From Aspidapion aeneum (lineage: Eukaryota; Arthropoda; Insecta; Coleoptera; Brentidae), in NCBI GenBank assembly GCA_963576565.1, contig OY755046.1:67059583-67123582 (forward strand): a stretch of DNA of 64,000 bases. Direction: 5' to 3'. The position numbers and the translations under genes are program-made. The notes below the pieces were generated by a model. It ran no database searches. It was given only the letters and a program-made list of their open reading frames with translations, and was not told the DNA's origin. This document shows, piece by piece, positions 10,985 through 21,218 of the stretch. Numbering within the stretch: the stretch's first letter is position 1; every line of letters starts with the position of its first letter.

Positions 10985-11470
10985 CACAGAAAAAAAGTAT
11001 CCAACATAGCACAAAAGTTACATCAACGTTAAATTGACGTGCACAAAAATAATAAAGCTATTTTTTACTAGAAAACAACCTCATACCATGTAATATTTGT
11101 TTTGATAAATCTACATGCTTAAAGATAATTTAAAAACAAGGAGAAATCAAGTTAAAAAATTTCATTTTTGCTGAAGTTTCTGGTGCTGTGTATATAACGT
11201 CTCTTTTACCCTCGTTATTTTCATGTGCCAAATTCACACTTGAAAAATCCTCTAAAACATGTTTTAAAACGCTACTAGATTAAGACGTTTCACGTTTTTT
11301 CTCTATATGTTTTTTAATCAAAAAAGGCGCGAAAGCCTGTTCTAAACTCCCTCTAGATAAACACTTGATAAAAGTAATAACTTTCTACATCCCTTTTTAT
11401 CACGTTTTTTTCAATAACTTTTTTTAAATTAAAAGGGAACCGAAAGGAATTAATTAGTTTGAATTTGAAG
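10985..11470 (+). repeat. Family E (CCC...GGG element), partial copy E1
   Basis: The 5' region of the element family whose fuller copies are at 16977-17944 and 26640-27831. It begins near 11003 (ACATAGCACAAAAGTTACAT) and contains the shared palindromic block AACGTTAAATTGACGTG and the block TCTGGTGCTGTGTATATAAC. Homology fades after about 11290. No coding sequence is seen. Confidence 0.6.
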
Positions 11471-11527
11471 CGGTCATTGCTTTTTGTTCATAAGGAAGTA
11501 GTTTTTGTTTAAAACCAATGCCATAAT

Positions 11528-12125
11528 TGATAAGGTCTGTGGATCTTAGACTGCTTAAAAGATTGAGCACAGGAAAATATCTGAAAATCGTTTATAATTT
11601 AGCAACTAAAATTCAATACTTTTTACAATTCAAGTCTTATTAAAGTTATCATACTTGACAAATTGCCAAAACAAATATTCATTTATGTGACACCTTAATA
11701 ATAATTGCTTTAATTTATTATAATTTTTTTTCTGTGTTTTCAGGAAGATACTTTTTTTTTAATTTTTAAAAATCATTCTTGTTAAGGGACGGCTCTGATA
11801 TAATATCAGGCGTGTAAAACATTTTAATTAAAAAGTTTTATTTTTTATTTTTAATAATTGGATAAAAACATAAGAATTCAATATATTTTAACTACAGTCC
11901 TGTCATTATAGAATTTTAGCTTGCAAAAGGTGGTGTAGTCGCGATTTTGACATATGTTGTTATCGACTTTGAGGGGGGTGCGGCTCCCAGCACCAACTTG
12001 GATTAAGTGTGCATAAAAAGGTTTTTTTAATTACTCGGTTACTGTATATTTTTCAAAAAAGTTTTGAACAAAAGTTGAAGACAATAAAATTTCCTACAAA
12101 AACACTTTCGTACATTTTTTTGCCA
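11528..12125 (-). repeat. Copia LTR (3' LTR of the deleted element)
   Basis: A 598-bp block starting TGATAAGGTCTGTGG and ending TTTTTTTGCCA, so TG...CA on the plus strand. It is repeated directly at 12862-13460 with about six differences. Between the two lie minus-strand Copia pol fragments, which identifies the blocks as LTRs and this one as the 3' LTR. The sequence just inside it on the minus strand is GGGGGCATATTAAGG, a weak polypurine-like tract. Confidence 0.75.
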
Positions 12126-12861
12126 ATGTGACACCTTAATATGCCCCCAAAATTTAAATCATTGAATATTTAAATTGAACAATAAAAAAAAAATTCTTAA
12201 GAAAATTATTTCATCAACATCATATTTCTAAATCTAACGAATTTGTCTTTTGCTAAAGATTTAGTAAATATATCAGCACAGTTTTCAGTTGAGCAAATAT
12301 ATTGAACGGTAAAAATCTATTGTAAAAATAAATCTTTTATAAAATGATATTTTATATCAATGTGTTTGGTACGTTTTGAATTTTCAAAGTTCATTATAGT
12401 TGCGATGGCACTTAAGTTATCACACTTTAAAATAACTTGTTGGTTTAATTCAAACTCTCCAAGAAGTCCTCTTAGATTGACGAGTTCTTGAACTGCTGTA
12501 GCTGCTGCTACATACTCAGCTTCCATCGAGCTCTGTGCTACACATCTTCTTTTATTTTAAATATCTATCTTGTCTCTATTGCCTGTTTATTTTTTTATTT
12601 TTTTTGGTGATTCTGATTCTTTCCAGGTCTCAAGTGTTTTGTGCGAAATCAATTCTTTATCTATTGCTTCTTTCCATTCAGCATTTTCATAAGCTTCTTT
12701 AAAAGATTTCGATTCAGTATCAGTTGAAGTAAGTAAGCAATATGCCACGTATGTGTCATATTCTTTAAGGTAATCTGGCCTTTTTGTTGTTCTTCCTACT
12801 CTAGTTTTTGTTTGTTCGCTAACTATTTCATCACTAATTTTGGTGTAACGAGCCCATAACC
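12126..12861 (-). pseudogene. Internally deleted Copia pol (linker and RNase H remnants)
   Basis: Minus-strand coding remnants of a Copia polyprotein between two LTRs. Just inside the 5' LTR (12861 downward) is GGTTATGGGCTCG, a typical Copia primer-binding context. The sequence then jumps straight to the region between integrase and reverse transcriptase (NAEWKEAIDKELISHKTLET at about 12640-12700), and from there to RNase H (MEAEYVAAATAVQELVNLRG, starting at 12526 and running down to 12317, with KHIDIKYHFIKD near its end). Gag, protease, most of integrase and the whole reverse transcriptase are missing. The copy could move only with proteins from another element. The family differs from the Copia at 60.2-64 kb. 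Confidence 0.8.
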
Positions 12862-13460
12862 TGATAAGGTCTGTGGATCTTAGACTGCTTAAAAGATTGA
12901 GCACAGGAAAATATCAGGAAATCGTTTATAATTTAGCAACTAAAATTCAATACTTTTTACAATTCAAAGTCTTATTGAAGCTATCATACTTGACAAATTG
13001 CCAAAACAAATATTCATTTATGTGACACCTTAATAATAATTGCTTTAATTTATTATAATTTTTTTTCTGTGTTTTCAGGAAGATACTTTTTTTTTAATTT
13101 TTAAAAATCATTCTTGTTAAGGGACGGCTCTGATATAATATCAGGCGTGTAAAACATTTTAATTAAAAAGTTTTATTTTTTATTTTTAATAATTGGATAA
13201 AAACATAAGAATTCAATATATTTTAACTACAGTCCTGTCATTATAGAATTTTAGCTTGCAAAAGGTGGTGTAGTCGCGATTTTGACATATGTTGTTATCG
13301 ACTTTGAGGGGGGTGCGGCTCCCACCACCAACTTGGATTAAGTGTGCATAAAAAGGTTTTTTTAATTACTCGGTTACTGTATATTTTTCAAAAAAGTTTT
13401 GAACAAAAGTTGAAGACAATAAAATTTCCTACAAAAACACTTTCGTACATTTTTTTGCCA
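12862..13460 (-). repeat. Copia LTR (5' LTR of the deleted element)
   Basis: A 599-bp direct repeat of 11528-12125 with about 1% difference: a one-base indel near TTCAAAGTC and a few substitutions. On the minus strand it is the 5' LTR, followed directly by the primer-binding region. No matching 4-6 bp target duplication is visible between the outer flanks (CATAAT on one side, AACGG on the other). Confidence 0.75.
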
Positions 13461-14220
13461 AACGGATGGGTTTCGAGTTATGACGCTAAACATTTCGCCG
13501 CCATTTTGGATTTTAACCTATTTTTTTTAGTGGCCTTTAACATCGAAACTGCTTATTTTTGAGAAAATCTGTAATAACATAAAATAAAGAACAACTAATA
13601 GCCTATAAAATGAGATATGACAGAGTTCTTTGGGTAGTACCCTTGCTGAAATAGTGTAGTGAGTGTTAGCAGTACACCGGTTTCATATGTATTTCCATAG
13701 TCTATGCAAAATAAAACGAAATTATTCAGTTTTATGCCATTTTCTCAAAAGGTAAGCAATTTACAGAAAGTGTGTAATCAACTTTATTGTAGAAAATTAA
13801 ATTATCTTTTAAACGATGTATCACCTAAGTCGACCAAGTCCATGGTTTACACTTAATGGCATCCATAAATTGGGGTTATTTTTTAGGACCATTATGCTTT
13901 TTAGGTTTTATTCAGTTTTCAAAAAAAAATAAGCATTTTAGGGAAAAATGTTTAAAAACCTTTTTTAGAGAAAATAAAATGTTCTTTTAAACGGTGTTAC
14001 ACAAAGTTGTTTTAAAGCTATTATTGACACTCCAGGGGCGTCCGCATATTGAGGTTATTTTTTTCTAATTAATTTTTTTCAAAATTTTATTTGTTTTTTT
14101 TAATTTTCTTAAAAACTATTTTTCTAAAAAGTATTGTTTTAGTTAACGGGGAACACTCAAAGAATATAAGCTTGTTCAGTGAATTTTAATCATACGTAAA
14201 AAAAAATTAAAAATTTATTA
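13461..14220. other. AT-rich DNA, nothing recognised
   Basis: Tracts such as GTTTTAAAAACC and TTATTTTTT recur with variations, suggesting an old tandem or satellite-like repeat, but no clear period could be fixed. No gene is seen. Confidence 0.35.
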
Positions 14221-14228
14221 GTAAAAAC

Positions 14229-14415
14229 CCAAGCGCGGATCTTGGTCAAAATCTAGAGGGGGGGGGTAATTTTCGACGAATTTTTTTTCCAATATAATTT
14301 ATTTTTCTAGGGGGGGGGTAATTCTTCTGTTTTCCCTTTAATTATTAGGAAAAATTGCATTTTTTTTCCTGGAGGGGGGTAATTACCCTGTTACCCCCCC
14401 TAAAATCCGCGCTGG
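14229..14415. mobile_element. 187-bp hAT-like MITE with G/C runs
   Basis: The ends are CCAAGCGCGGATCTTGG and, inverted, CCAGCGCGGATTTTAGG. It is flanked by GTAAAAAC and ATAAAAAC, an 8-bp duplication with one mismatch. Internally it has several G8-9 and C7 runs. The 8-bp duplication suggests hAT; there is no coding capacity. Confidence 0.6.
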
Positions 14416-14423
14416 ATAAAAAC

Positions 14424-14881
14424 ACATATTTTTAAGCATTTTTAGTTTTGACAAAAATAAGAACATATTTAAAAAATAAAATAAAATTTCTACTCGTTTT
14501 ACCCCCTCGGCAATGATCGAACTCTAGCACTGGCGGACGTGTCCAAAATTCCATTTTGCGAAATTTCATCGGTTTATCCAGATTGAGAGTAGGCGATGCT
14601 TTAAAATTAATAAATAATTCAGAGACTGGGTCAATAAATAAAATGGCTGACGGCATATCAATTTTGGAGTGTAATGGACTGGCCATGACCATCCCAGAAC
14701 CATAGAAAATACAACTTCATATGGAAATTTTATCCGAGATATTACCACGAGTTAATTAAATTTCTTCTTCGTCTTCTTTAAGTGGCTAAAACCTCTGGGA
14801 AGGTATTCTGGGTCTTGAACGATGTGATAGTTCCCATTACATGCTTTGACCAATGGCAAGCTTTAAATTAGCAGATTTCTG
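14424..14881. other. No feature recognised
   Basis: No repeat boundary or coding signal could be supported. The two overlapping minus-strand frames at 14432-14748 have no recognisable motifs. Confidence 0.35.
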
Positions 14882-15213
14882 AACAAGCCGGCAGCACTGC
14901 GCGGAACAAGAATTCAAATTCACCCGTTTTTCAGCGGTGTATGGGTGGCGGTTCCCGCGCGGGGGCGGAGGAATGTTTGTTTGAGTTGACGTAGACCATA
15001 TTCATCGTGCCAAACCGTTCGTTGCACTTCCTACGTGTTGCCGATTCTATCCTTAGTGAAGACGTATGAGTTGTTTTGATTTGGGGTAGGTCAGCCTTGC
15101 CGGTCGCGTGTCATTGTTTGTTTCTGTTATCTTTTGTTTATAAAATAAAACTTTGCAAATTTAAATACGTTAACATATGAACTTCTATCACAAATAAAAT
15201 CTTTAGGACCACA

Positions 15214-16414
15214 CCCAACAAACAATTAAAGTTGTAGCGACGAAACCCCAACTAGAAAGAATTTCTTAAAAGTAACCGCAACGTACTCCCGCTACGTCTC
15301 AGTATACCATACAGCGACGTTATAATTCCCTAAGTGGGGAACCAATTTCTGGTTATAACTACTTGGCCAAGTGTTTAAAGTCACTGTAGTAACAACTACA
15401 CTACTACGTCGTAGCCAGGTATCTACTACGTCGTAGAGGCTGTTTTTTTTCCGTAATGGCATAAAAGTTGCGATGTAGTTGCAAATAATATAATCGTTTC
15501 TTTTTGGTAGAATTGTTACACAATATGGTGGACACAACAGTAAACAGACTCGCTTAGTTTTTTTGTTTGGTTATGGTTATAATATGAACTATGTTATCCA
15601 AAAGTGTGAGAATTTACGAGCAGAGGATCAAAATTCGAGTGCGACGCAAAGTTTTTTGTATAACATGCATTATATATATTGCAAAAAAACCGGTGCGCCC
15701 GTAAAATTGAGCCGTTTTCTGGTAGCTGATGGAAATTTTGTGTTGTGATTTTGGAAGTTATGTTTTCATAATCGACAGTTAACTCCAACAAATGGTGCTT
15801 AAGAAGAGCATTTTTGGTAAGCTTCAACTAATTTGTTTATAAAATAGTATGGCTCTTTAATATGAGCTCATAAAACGACAACAAAAATATTAAATTTTCT
15901 TTCTTACATAAAAACATGGCGTCCCAAACTATATTCCCTGATAGTCGAAAAGGTTACTTGAAAGTAGTTGCGGCTTTAAAGTTGATCCAAAAAGTTATTT
16001 TGTCTACATTGTTACATCAGATGTTACTATGATGACACAAACTTTTGTGGTAAAAATTAAAGTTATAATGTAGTTGTCGGATACACTTGTTTGGGACTCC
16101 AATGAAGCTTAACTTTCTAGTGGTAATTAAGTAGGATATAAAAGTCAGGGCGACTACGAAATAACGACTAAAAAGAAAGTAAAACTTTATCAACGTCCTA
16201 TTGTGGTAGAGAAGACTATCAGAATCGACTATCAAGAAACAATCCTATGAAGTAGTTTAGAGGGTCGTTTTTACGAAACATCTACTATTTCCTAATACTA
16301 AATAGTAGTTAGAACTAAAAAGTAACAAATTTTGGTTGGGATCACCACATTTCTACTATAAGAAAGTAGCAAAGCCTTTAGAACATGTAGCCGCTACTAT
16401 AAATGTTAGTTGGG
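15214..16414. mobile_element. 1.2-kb CCCAAC...GTTGGG transposon nested in H2
   Basis: The ends are CCCAACAAACAATTAAAGTT and, inverted, CCCAACTAACATTTATAGTA. Both flanks carry CA. The uninterrupted sequence in H1 (GCCACATAGACC) shows that exactly one CA was duplicated, so the target duplication is 2 bp. Subterminal copies of CTACTACGTCGTAG and other GTAG-rich motifs resemble the subterminal arrays of CACTA/CMC elements. No transposase is seen, and the short frames at 15292-15537 and 15563-15827 match nothing I know. Superfamily assignment is inference. Confidence 0.65.
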
Positions 16415-16976
16415 CATAGACCGGACCCAAAAATCCTAAAAAATAGCCAAAATTTTAGTGCAAGTAATAAAAAATTATACGATGCTGAAAAGTGGTTGTG
16501 CGATTGTGAAAAACCAAATGTTTTTTTTGTTTTATTTGTCTTATTATGAACAATCCACGAAGTGATACTTTACACTTTAGTGAAAAGTTAAAGACACAAA
16601 GTAAGTGCTACTTAATTAAACAACCATATAAAATTTTCTATACTAGACATGACTGGTATTAGGTGCCAATTGAATAGTGCCTATAGGCACAATATTACCG
16701 AACATAATGAATATGTGGCAAACAATAGCCATATACTTAGTAGGTTAATAGACCGTTTAAAATTCTGTGGGATTTTTGAGGTTGCTCTACGAGGCCATGA
16801 TGAGTCTGAAACTGGAGTTAATCCGAGCACTTTACACATATAAAAGAAGGGCGAATAGACTTTATCTATAAACAAATAATCTAAAAACTACACCAAGTAG
16901 CTGCTTGTTTGTAAAATGCTAAAATAACATTGTTTAGGTAAGTTTTTTTATCTCGTTTTTCATGCAATATAAATTT

Positions 16977-17944
16977 CCCATATAGCACAAAAATCACATC
17001 AACGTTAAATTCACGTGAACAAAAATAACAAAGTTTTTTTTTACTTGAAAACAACCTCATACCATGTAATATTTATTTTGTTAAATCTACATGCTTAAAG
17101 ATAACTTAAAAACAAGTTGAAGAGAAATCAAGCTATAAATATGTACTTTTTGCTGAAGTTTCTGGTGCTGTGTATATAACGTGTTTTTTACCCTCGTTAT
17201 TTTCATGTACCAAATTCACACTTGAAAAGTCCTCCACAACATGTTCTAAAACGCCACTAGATTAAGACTTCTCAAACCTACTAACTTTCTGCGTCTTTTT
17301 TGGTCACGTTTTTTTAATAACATTTTTTTTAACTTAAATGAGACGCAAAAGGAAGTTATAAAAGTTCACTAGTTTAAGACTACAACACTTCAAGGCAATT
17401 TTAAAGATGGCGCTCAAGGCAAAACAAAATAAATATATATCTATCTATATACATTATGTTTTTTTTTAGAAGCTAAACAAGATTTTTGAACAGTAAACAC
17501 TTTCACAGAATATTAAAGTGTCTTTCTCAGGTTAATAACAGTTGCGTCGTGATCGTGGATCAGGGATCAGTCCCTTAACAGGTTTTTGGAGTTTAGAGGC
17601 CAAAGCACTGCCTGATAGGTTTCGTCAAAGTGACAACTCCCGACAATGGATAAAGCCATGCAAGTCGCATTTTAAAATTCGTGTAGAAAAGGCGTGAATC
17701 TAATGTCATTTTAATGTTTCAAAAAATCACTTGAAACTAACGTAAAAACATTGCTGTTTTAATTTGATAAAGGCGTTATTAAAACGCAGTTTTTAGCAAC
17801 GTTATTTTTTATAACGTTAATGAGTGACCTATTAAGCTTGTTTTCACATATGAAATAAACGGTTTTTTCTAGCAGCTTTTAAAATCAATGTTTTTTTTTC
17901 TCACGCCTTTTTTACGTGTTAAACACGTGATTGTGTTATGTGGG
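16977..17944 (+). mobile_element. Family E element, copy E2 (CCC...GGG ends, TT target)
   Basis: A 968-bp element with ends CCCATATAGCACAAAAATCA and, inverted, CCCACATAACACAATCAC, each followed by ACGTG/ACGTT palindromic motifs. Comparison with H1 (ATAAATTTCTGCCCCCC) shows insertion in the hAT element with a 2-bp TT duplication. The first ~720 bp match the minus-strand sequence upstream of the orphan gene at 26640-27240, including TTTTTGGAGTTTAGAGGCCA. E2 therefore looks like an internal-deletion derivative of that element. Confidence 0.7.
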
Positions 17945-17983
17945 TTCTTCCCCCCCAATTTATAACGTCAACAGCCGCCACTG

Positions 17984-18258
17984 CTTGGTACTAAAAAAGG
18001 GAGAACGCTGTCAAAAATTAATTCAAAAACAATCTATCTTATACTTGTGTTATCTACGATGTCGAAATGTACCAAGTTTCTGATTGAAATCGAGAGATTA
18101 AAATTAGTTTTCGCTAATAATAATTGAATTACCCCATTCCCCGTCCGTCTGTCCATCCGTTTGTACGTTTGGAACTACACCCATTCGTTTTGCCCTGTGC
18201 CCCAAAACATTTCAGGACTGACTCTAGATAGGTAGCCTGCGAAGGAATATAACCAATC
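17984..18258. other. Intergenic with a GTCC/GTCT box
   Basis: At 18145-18200 a CCGTCCGTCTGTCCATCCGT run precedes GGAACTACACCCATTCG, resembling the microsatellite-plus-box arrangement of families A and F. Nothing else is recognised. Confidence 0.4.
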
Positions 18259-19342
18259 TTATGGTAAAGCTGTAGTTAGTACCCTACATATTCTCTTGAA
18301 TAAAATACTTAAAGAAAACATAATCCCAAACAACTGGAAAGAATCAATACAGTGGCGGATCCAGGGGGGCACTAGGGGCACTTGCCCCCCCCCCGAGAAT
18401 TTTTTGAATATACAAAAAATGAGTAAAAAGTAATGTTTTTGCTAATAAAAATTCAAAATTTTTGCCTGCGGCGCATGAAAGTGTCTATTGTTATTATCAT
18501 GGAAATTAGAACCACTGACTAGTTCAATAAAATGCTGCTTAAAAAAATATTAACCGTTTTTGACCAACAGAGAATGTCATCTAAAGTGCCCCCCCCCGAG
18601 AAGCACCTCTGGATCCGCCCTTGAATCAATAACCATTATTCTATACCAGAAAGGCGATAGAGCAGACTTAAAAACCTATCAACTTATAACACTGCTCAAT
18701 GTAATTTATTTTTCACGAAAATATTAACAGATAGACTAACTACAAAATTTGATGGTTATCAATCAAAAGAACAAGCAGGCTTCAGAAAAGGTTTTAGTAC
18801 AGTTGACCACCAATTAACCATGAAAATCCTAACAGAAAGAGCCATCGAATACAACATTCCAATATATATTGCGTTTATACACTTTGAAAAAGCTTTCGAT
18901 AGCGTTAAGCAATGGGCAGTGAACGCATCTTTAATTAACAGCCCAATAGATCACAGATACATAGACTTACGAGCCAATATATATAGCAAAGCAACAACAT
19001 CAATCAAAATCCACGAAGAAACCAAGCCAATCCTCATAAGAAAAGGTCTCAGGCAGGGTGACACGATATCCCCTAAACTATTTAACCAGACCCTAGAAGA
19101 TGTTTTTAAAAACTTAGACTGGGAAGAAATAGAAAATCAAAATAAACGGACAATACTTGAGGATCTTGCCTTAATAACAGATAAGAAAGAAGAACTGATA
19201 AAAACGCTAGAGGAATTGGATACAGCAGCTAGAAATATAGGCTTAATTATGAACTGCACTAAAACTAAAGTCATAACAAACACATATAACGATATCACGA
19301 TCAGAATAAACCAAGAGAAGATAAAACAAGTAGAGGAATCAG
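18259..19342 (+). pseudogene. RTE-like LINE reverse transcriptase fragment
   Basis: The middle of a non-LTR retrotransposon reverse transcriptase. After the MITE at 18350-18623 the frame resumes with ILYQKGDRADLKTYQLITLL and EQAGFRKGFSTVDHQLTMKI. It continues in the 18820 frame with the catalytic-motif A region (IAFIHFEKAFDSVKQWAV), GLRQGDTISPKLFNQTLEDV, a degraded motif C in the place of YADD (the frame reads LEDLALITDKKEEL), and NIGLIMNCTKTKVI. The sequence then joins an unrelated antisense fragment at about 19345. It is truncated at both ends, with the endonuclease and C-terminus absent. Substitution of the YADD aspartates makes it inactive. The minus-strand copy at 36262-38880 belongs to the same family. 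Confidence 0.85.
18350..18623. mobile_element. 274-bp hAT-like MITE inside the RTE fragment
   Basis: It begins CAGTGGCGGATCCAGGGGGG and ends CTGGATCCGCCCTTG, the inverse with two mismatches, and is flanked on both sides by AATCAATA. Removing the element and one repeat restores the RTE reading frame (…NNWKESI then TIILYQKG…), which proves the boundaries. C9-10 and G6 runs lie just inside the ends. Confidence 0.85.
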
Positions 19343-19344
19343 CA

Positions 19345-19592
19345 ATTTGTGACACGAGATCAGTATCAACGAGTGGTGACAGGCCGCCTTCGTACACGGG
19401 ACACAAAATTGATCCTTGTGGGACTCCCTGAATTCCCAGAATTCCGCAGCCTGCCCCACACTTACGGTCTGTTTGCCGTCGCTTCGATATGGGCTTATAA
19501 GTTTGGCACAAGTCCCTATTATTTCAAATCTCTGCAGTTTGTTTAGTAGTATTTGATGGTGTATTATGTCAAGGGCCTTAGATATATATCAT
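19345..19592 (-). pseudogene. Short Jockey/CR1-like reverse transcriptase fragment
   Basis: On the minus strand this encodes ALDIIHHQILLNKLQRFEII, followed after a frameshift by GVPQGSIL and LSPLVDTDLVSQIA. These are reverse-transcriptase motifs A, B and the run-up to motif C of a Jockey/CR1-type LINE. The usual FLLYVNDL segment is deleted. It abuts the plus-strand RTE fragment without a visible poly-A or target duplication, so it probably reflects rearrangement rather than a simple insertion. Confidence 0.75.
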
Positions 19593-19761
19593 CTGTGTCA
19601 AAACTAAGAAAAATTTCATTCCCGTACGCAGAAATAAATCCTGAGGGGCTTAAACGCGGATTGATATTCACAGATTAATCCTGGGGGGCAGACAGCAGAT
19701 ATTTTCATTTTTAGCCCCCTGCTTAAGCCACTGAATTAGCTACGTCAAGCAATCAGATGTG

Positions 19762-21203
19762 TTTTTTTTTGTCAAACACACTGTGTTTATTGTATTACAA
19801 TCTAGTCCAGTAAGACTAATTAGCAATTTTGTTTTAACTTAATTTACTAGAAAAGTCAGATTTAAACTTAGGGTTCACTCAACAGTTCTCCCCGCTTTGT
19901 TTAGTCTGTAACTCACAATTGTGTTGTGTTTATAGCATTATTTTGTTTTGAGTAATTCACTTACTAGCTCAAACGGCTTCACTCTTTTTAGTCTTCGAAC
20001 TAGCATAGTATTGTCTAGCACCTGAATTGCTTCCACATTCACATGCCGATGGAGTCTATCTTCATGGCTTTTTGCGTACTTTTTTATAGTCTCTGCTACA
20101 GTTTCGATTTTTAGATCTCGATGAAGGTCACTATTTCGAACGTACCAAGGTGCATTCACAATGTTTCTTAATACTTTATTTTGAAATCTCTGTAAAACTA
20201 GAATTTTACTCTCTTTAGCACAACCCCATAGTTGACTGCCATATGTCCATACTGGTTTCAGTATTTGTCTATAAAGCAGTAACTTATTATGAATTGTTAA
20301 ATTGGACTTCCTTCCAATTAGCCAGTTCATTTTTCTATACTTTATCTCAAGTTCTTCTTTTTTTTTCTTAACATGTGCTTTCCAGCGCAATTTGGCATCA
20401 AGTGTTATACCAAGATATTTTGCCTGATTTGAATATGGTACGGGAATGTTGTTAATTGTTATTTGTATGTGATTTATATTTTTGTTTGTAAAATCAACAT
20501 GAATTGATCTGGTTTCATTTAATTTTATTCACCACTTTGTGGTCCAACTTTGGTGACCGCATCCTGAAGTTTTTCTATGCATTTTTCAATAGATTTTTCT
20601 ACCGTCAATAAACCAGGATCATCGGCAAATGTTGCTAAGTGACAATTTTCTGGCTTTAGGATATCGCAAGTGAATAATAAGTATAGATAATGGCCTAGTA
20701 CGCTACCCTGGGGACGCCTGCTTGAATTTCTCTTAAATTTGAGTATGAGTCTTCCTGTTTTACTCTAAAATGTCTATCAGATATGTATGATTCCAAAATA
20801 TCCGAATATTGTTTTGGCAGAAACCGTTTTGGTTTAAAATTAAGGCCTTCATGCCACACTTTGTCAAATGCTTGTGCTACATCTAGAAAAACTGCAGAAC
20901 AAACTTTTCTCTCTTCTAGTGCTTTTTCTATTATATTAGTAATTCTGTGTACTTGATCTATCGTGGAATGCTTGTCTCGAAAACCAAATTGATGAGATGG
21001 AATAATTTCTTGTCTTTCTATGATGGCTTTTATTCTTTTAAGCAATAATTTTTCATAGAGCTTGGATATAATTGGCAGCAAAGATATTGGCCTGTAAGAT
21101 GACACGTCATGGAGCAGTTTTTCCGGTTTTGGAATCATGATAACTTCTGCAACTTTCCACACTTTAGGTACATACCTAAGCCTAAAGGACGCATTAAATA
21201 TGT
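19762..21203 (-). pseudogene. 5'-truncated Jockey-like LINE with 15-bp target duplication
   Basis: A minus-strand LINE between perfect 15-bp direct repeats AAGCAATCAGATGTG (19747-19761 and 21204-21218). The T-run at 19762 is the poly-A tail of the minus strand. Reading from 21162 downward: YRPISLLPIISKLYEKLLLK, FGFRDKHSTIDQVHRITNII, AVFLDVAQAFDKVWHEGL (motif A) and IQAGVP. After a frameshift near 20700 come FADDPG (motif C, normally FADDTA) and a stop near 20520. The C-terminal domain (20390-19938) holds LLLYRQILKPVWTYGSQLWG. The endonuclease is missing through 5' truncation. The sharp target duplication against at least two coding breaks suggests moderate age. Confidence 0.9.
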
Positions 21204-21218
21204 AAGCAATCAGATGTG

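Larger units (their letters stand above)
14882..17983 (+). pseudogene. TTF-finger hAT transposon (ZMYM1-like), copy H2, twice interrupted
   Basis: The second copy of the hAT-class element. The left part (14882-15213) matches H1, and coding resumes after an inserted element at 16415. The frame reads KKLYDAEKWLCDCEKPN, the TTF finger with one Gly-to-Asp change against the usual WLCGCEK. An intact 64-codon stretch follows at 16649-16843 with QLNSAYRHNITEHNEYVANN, then RLKFCGIFEVALRGHDESET. In ZMYM1-like transposases this block precedes the DUF4371/RNase H-like core, which is missing here. The right end at 17951-17983 (CCCCCCAATTTATAACGTCA then ACAGCCGCCACTG) is an inverted CAGTGGCGG hAT terminus. 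Two other elements lie inside (15214-16414 and 16977-17944). Confidence 0.65.

Noticed and set aside
11700..11760. Intron-like acceptor TTTTTCTGTGTTTTCAG in the Copia LTR
   Set aside because: It is inside both LTRs and no exon frame follows.
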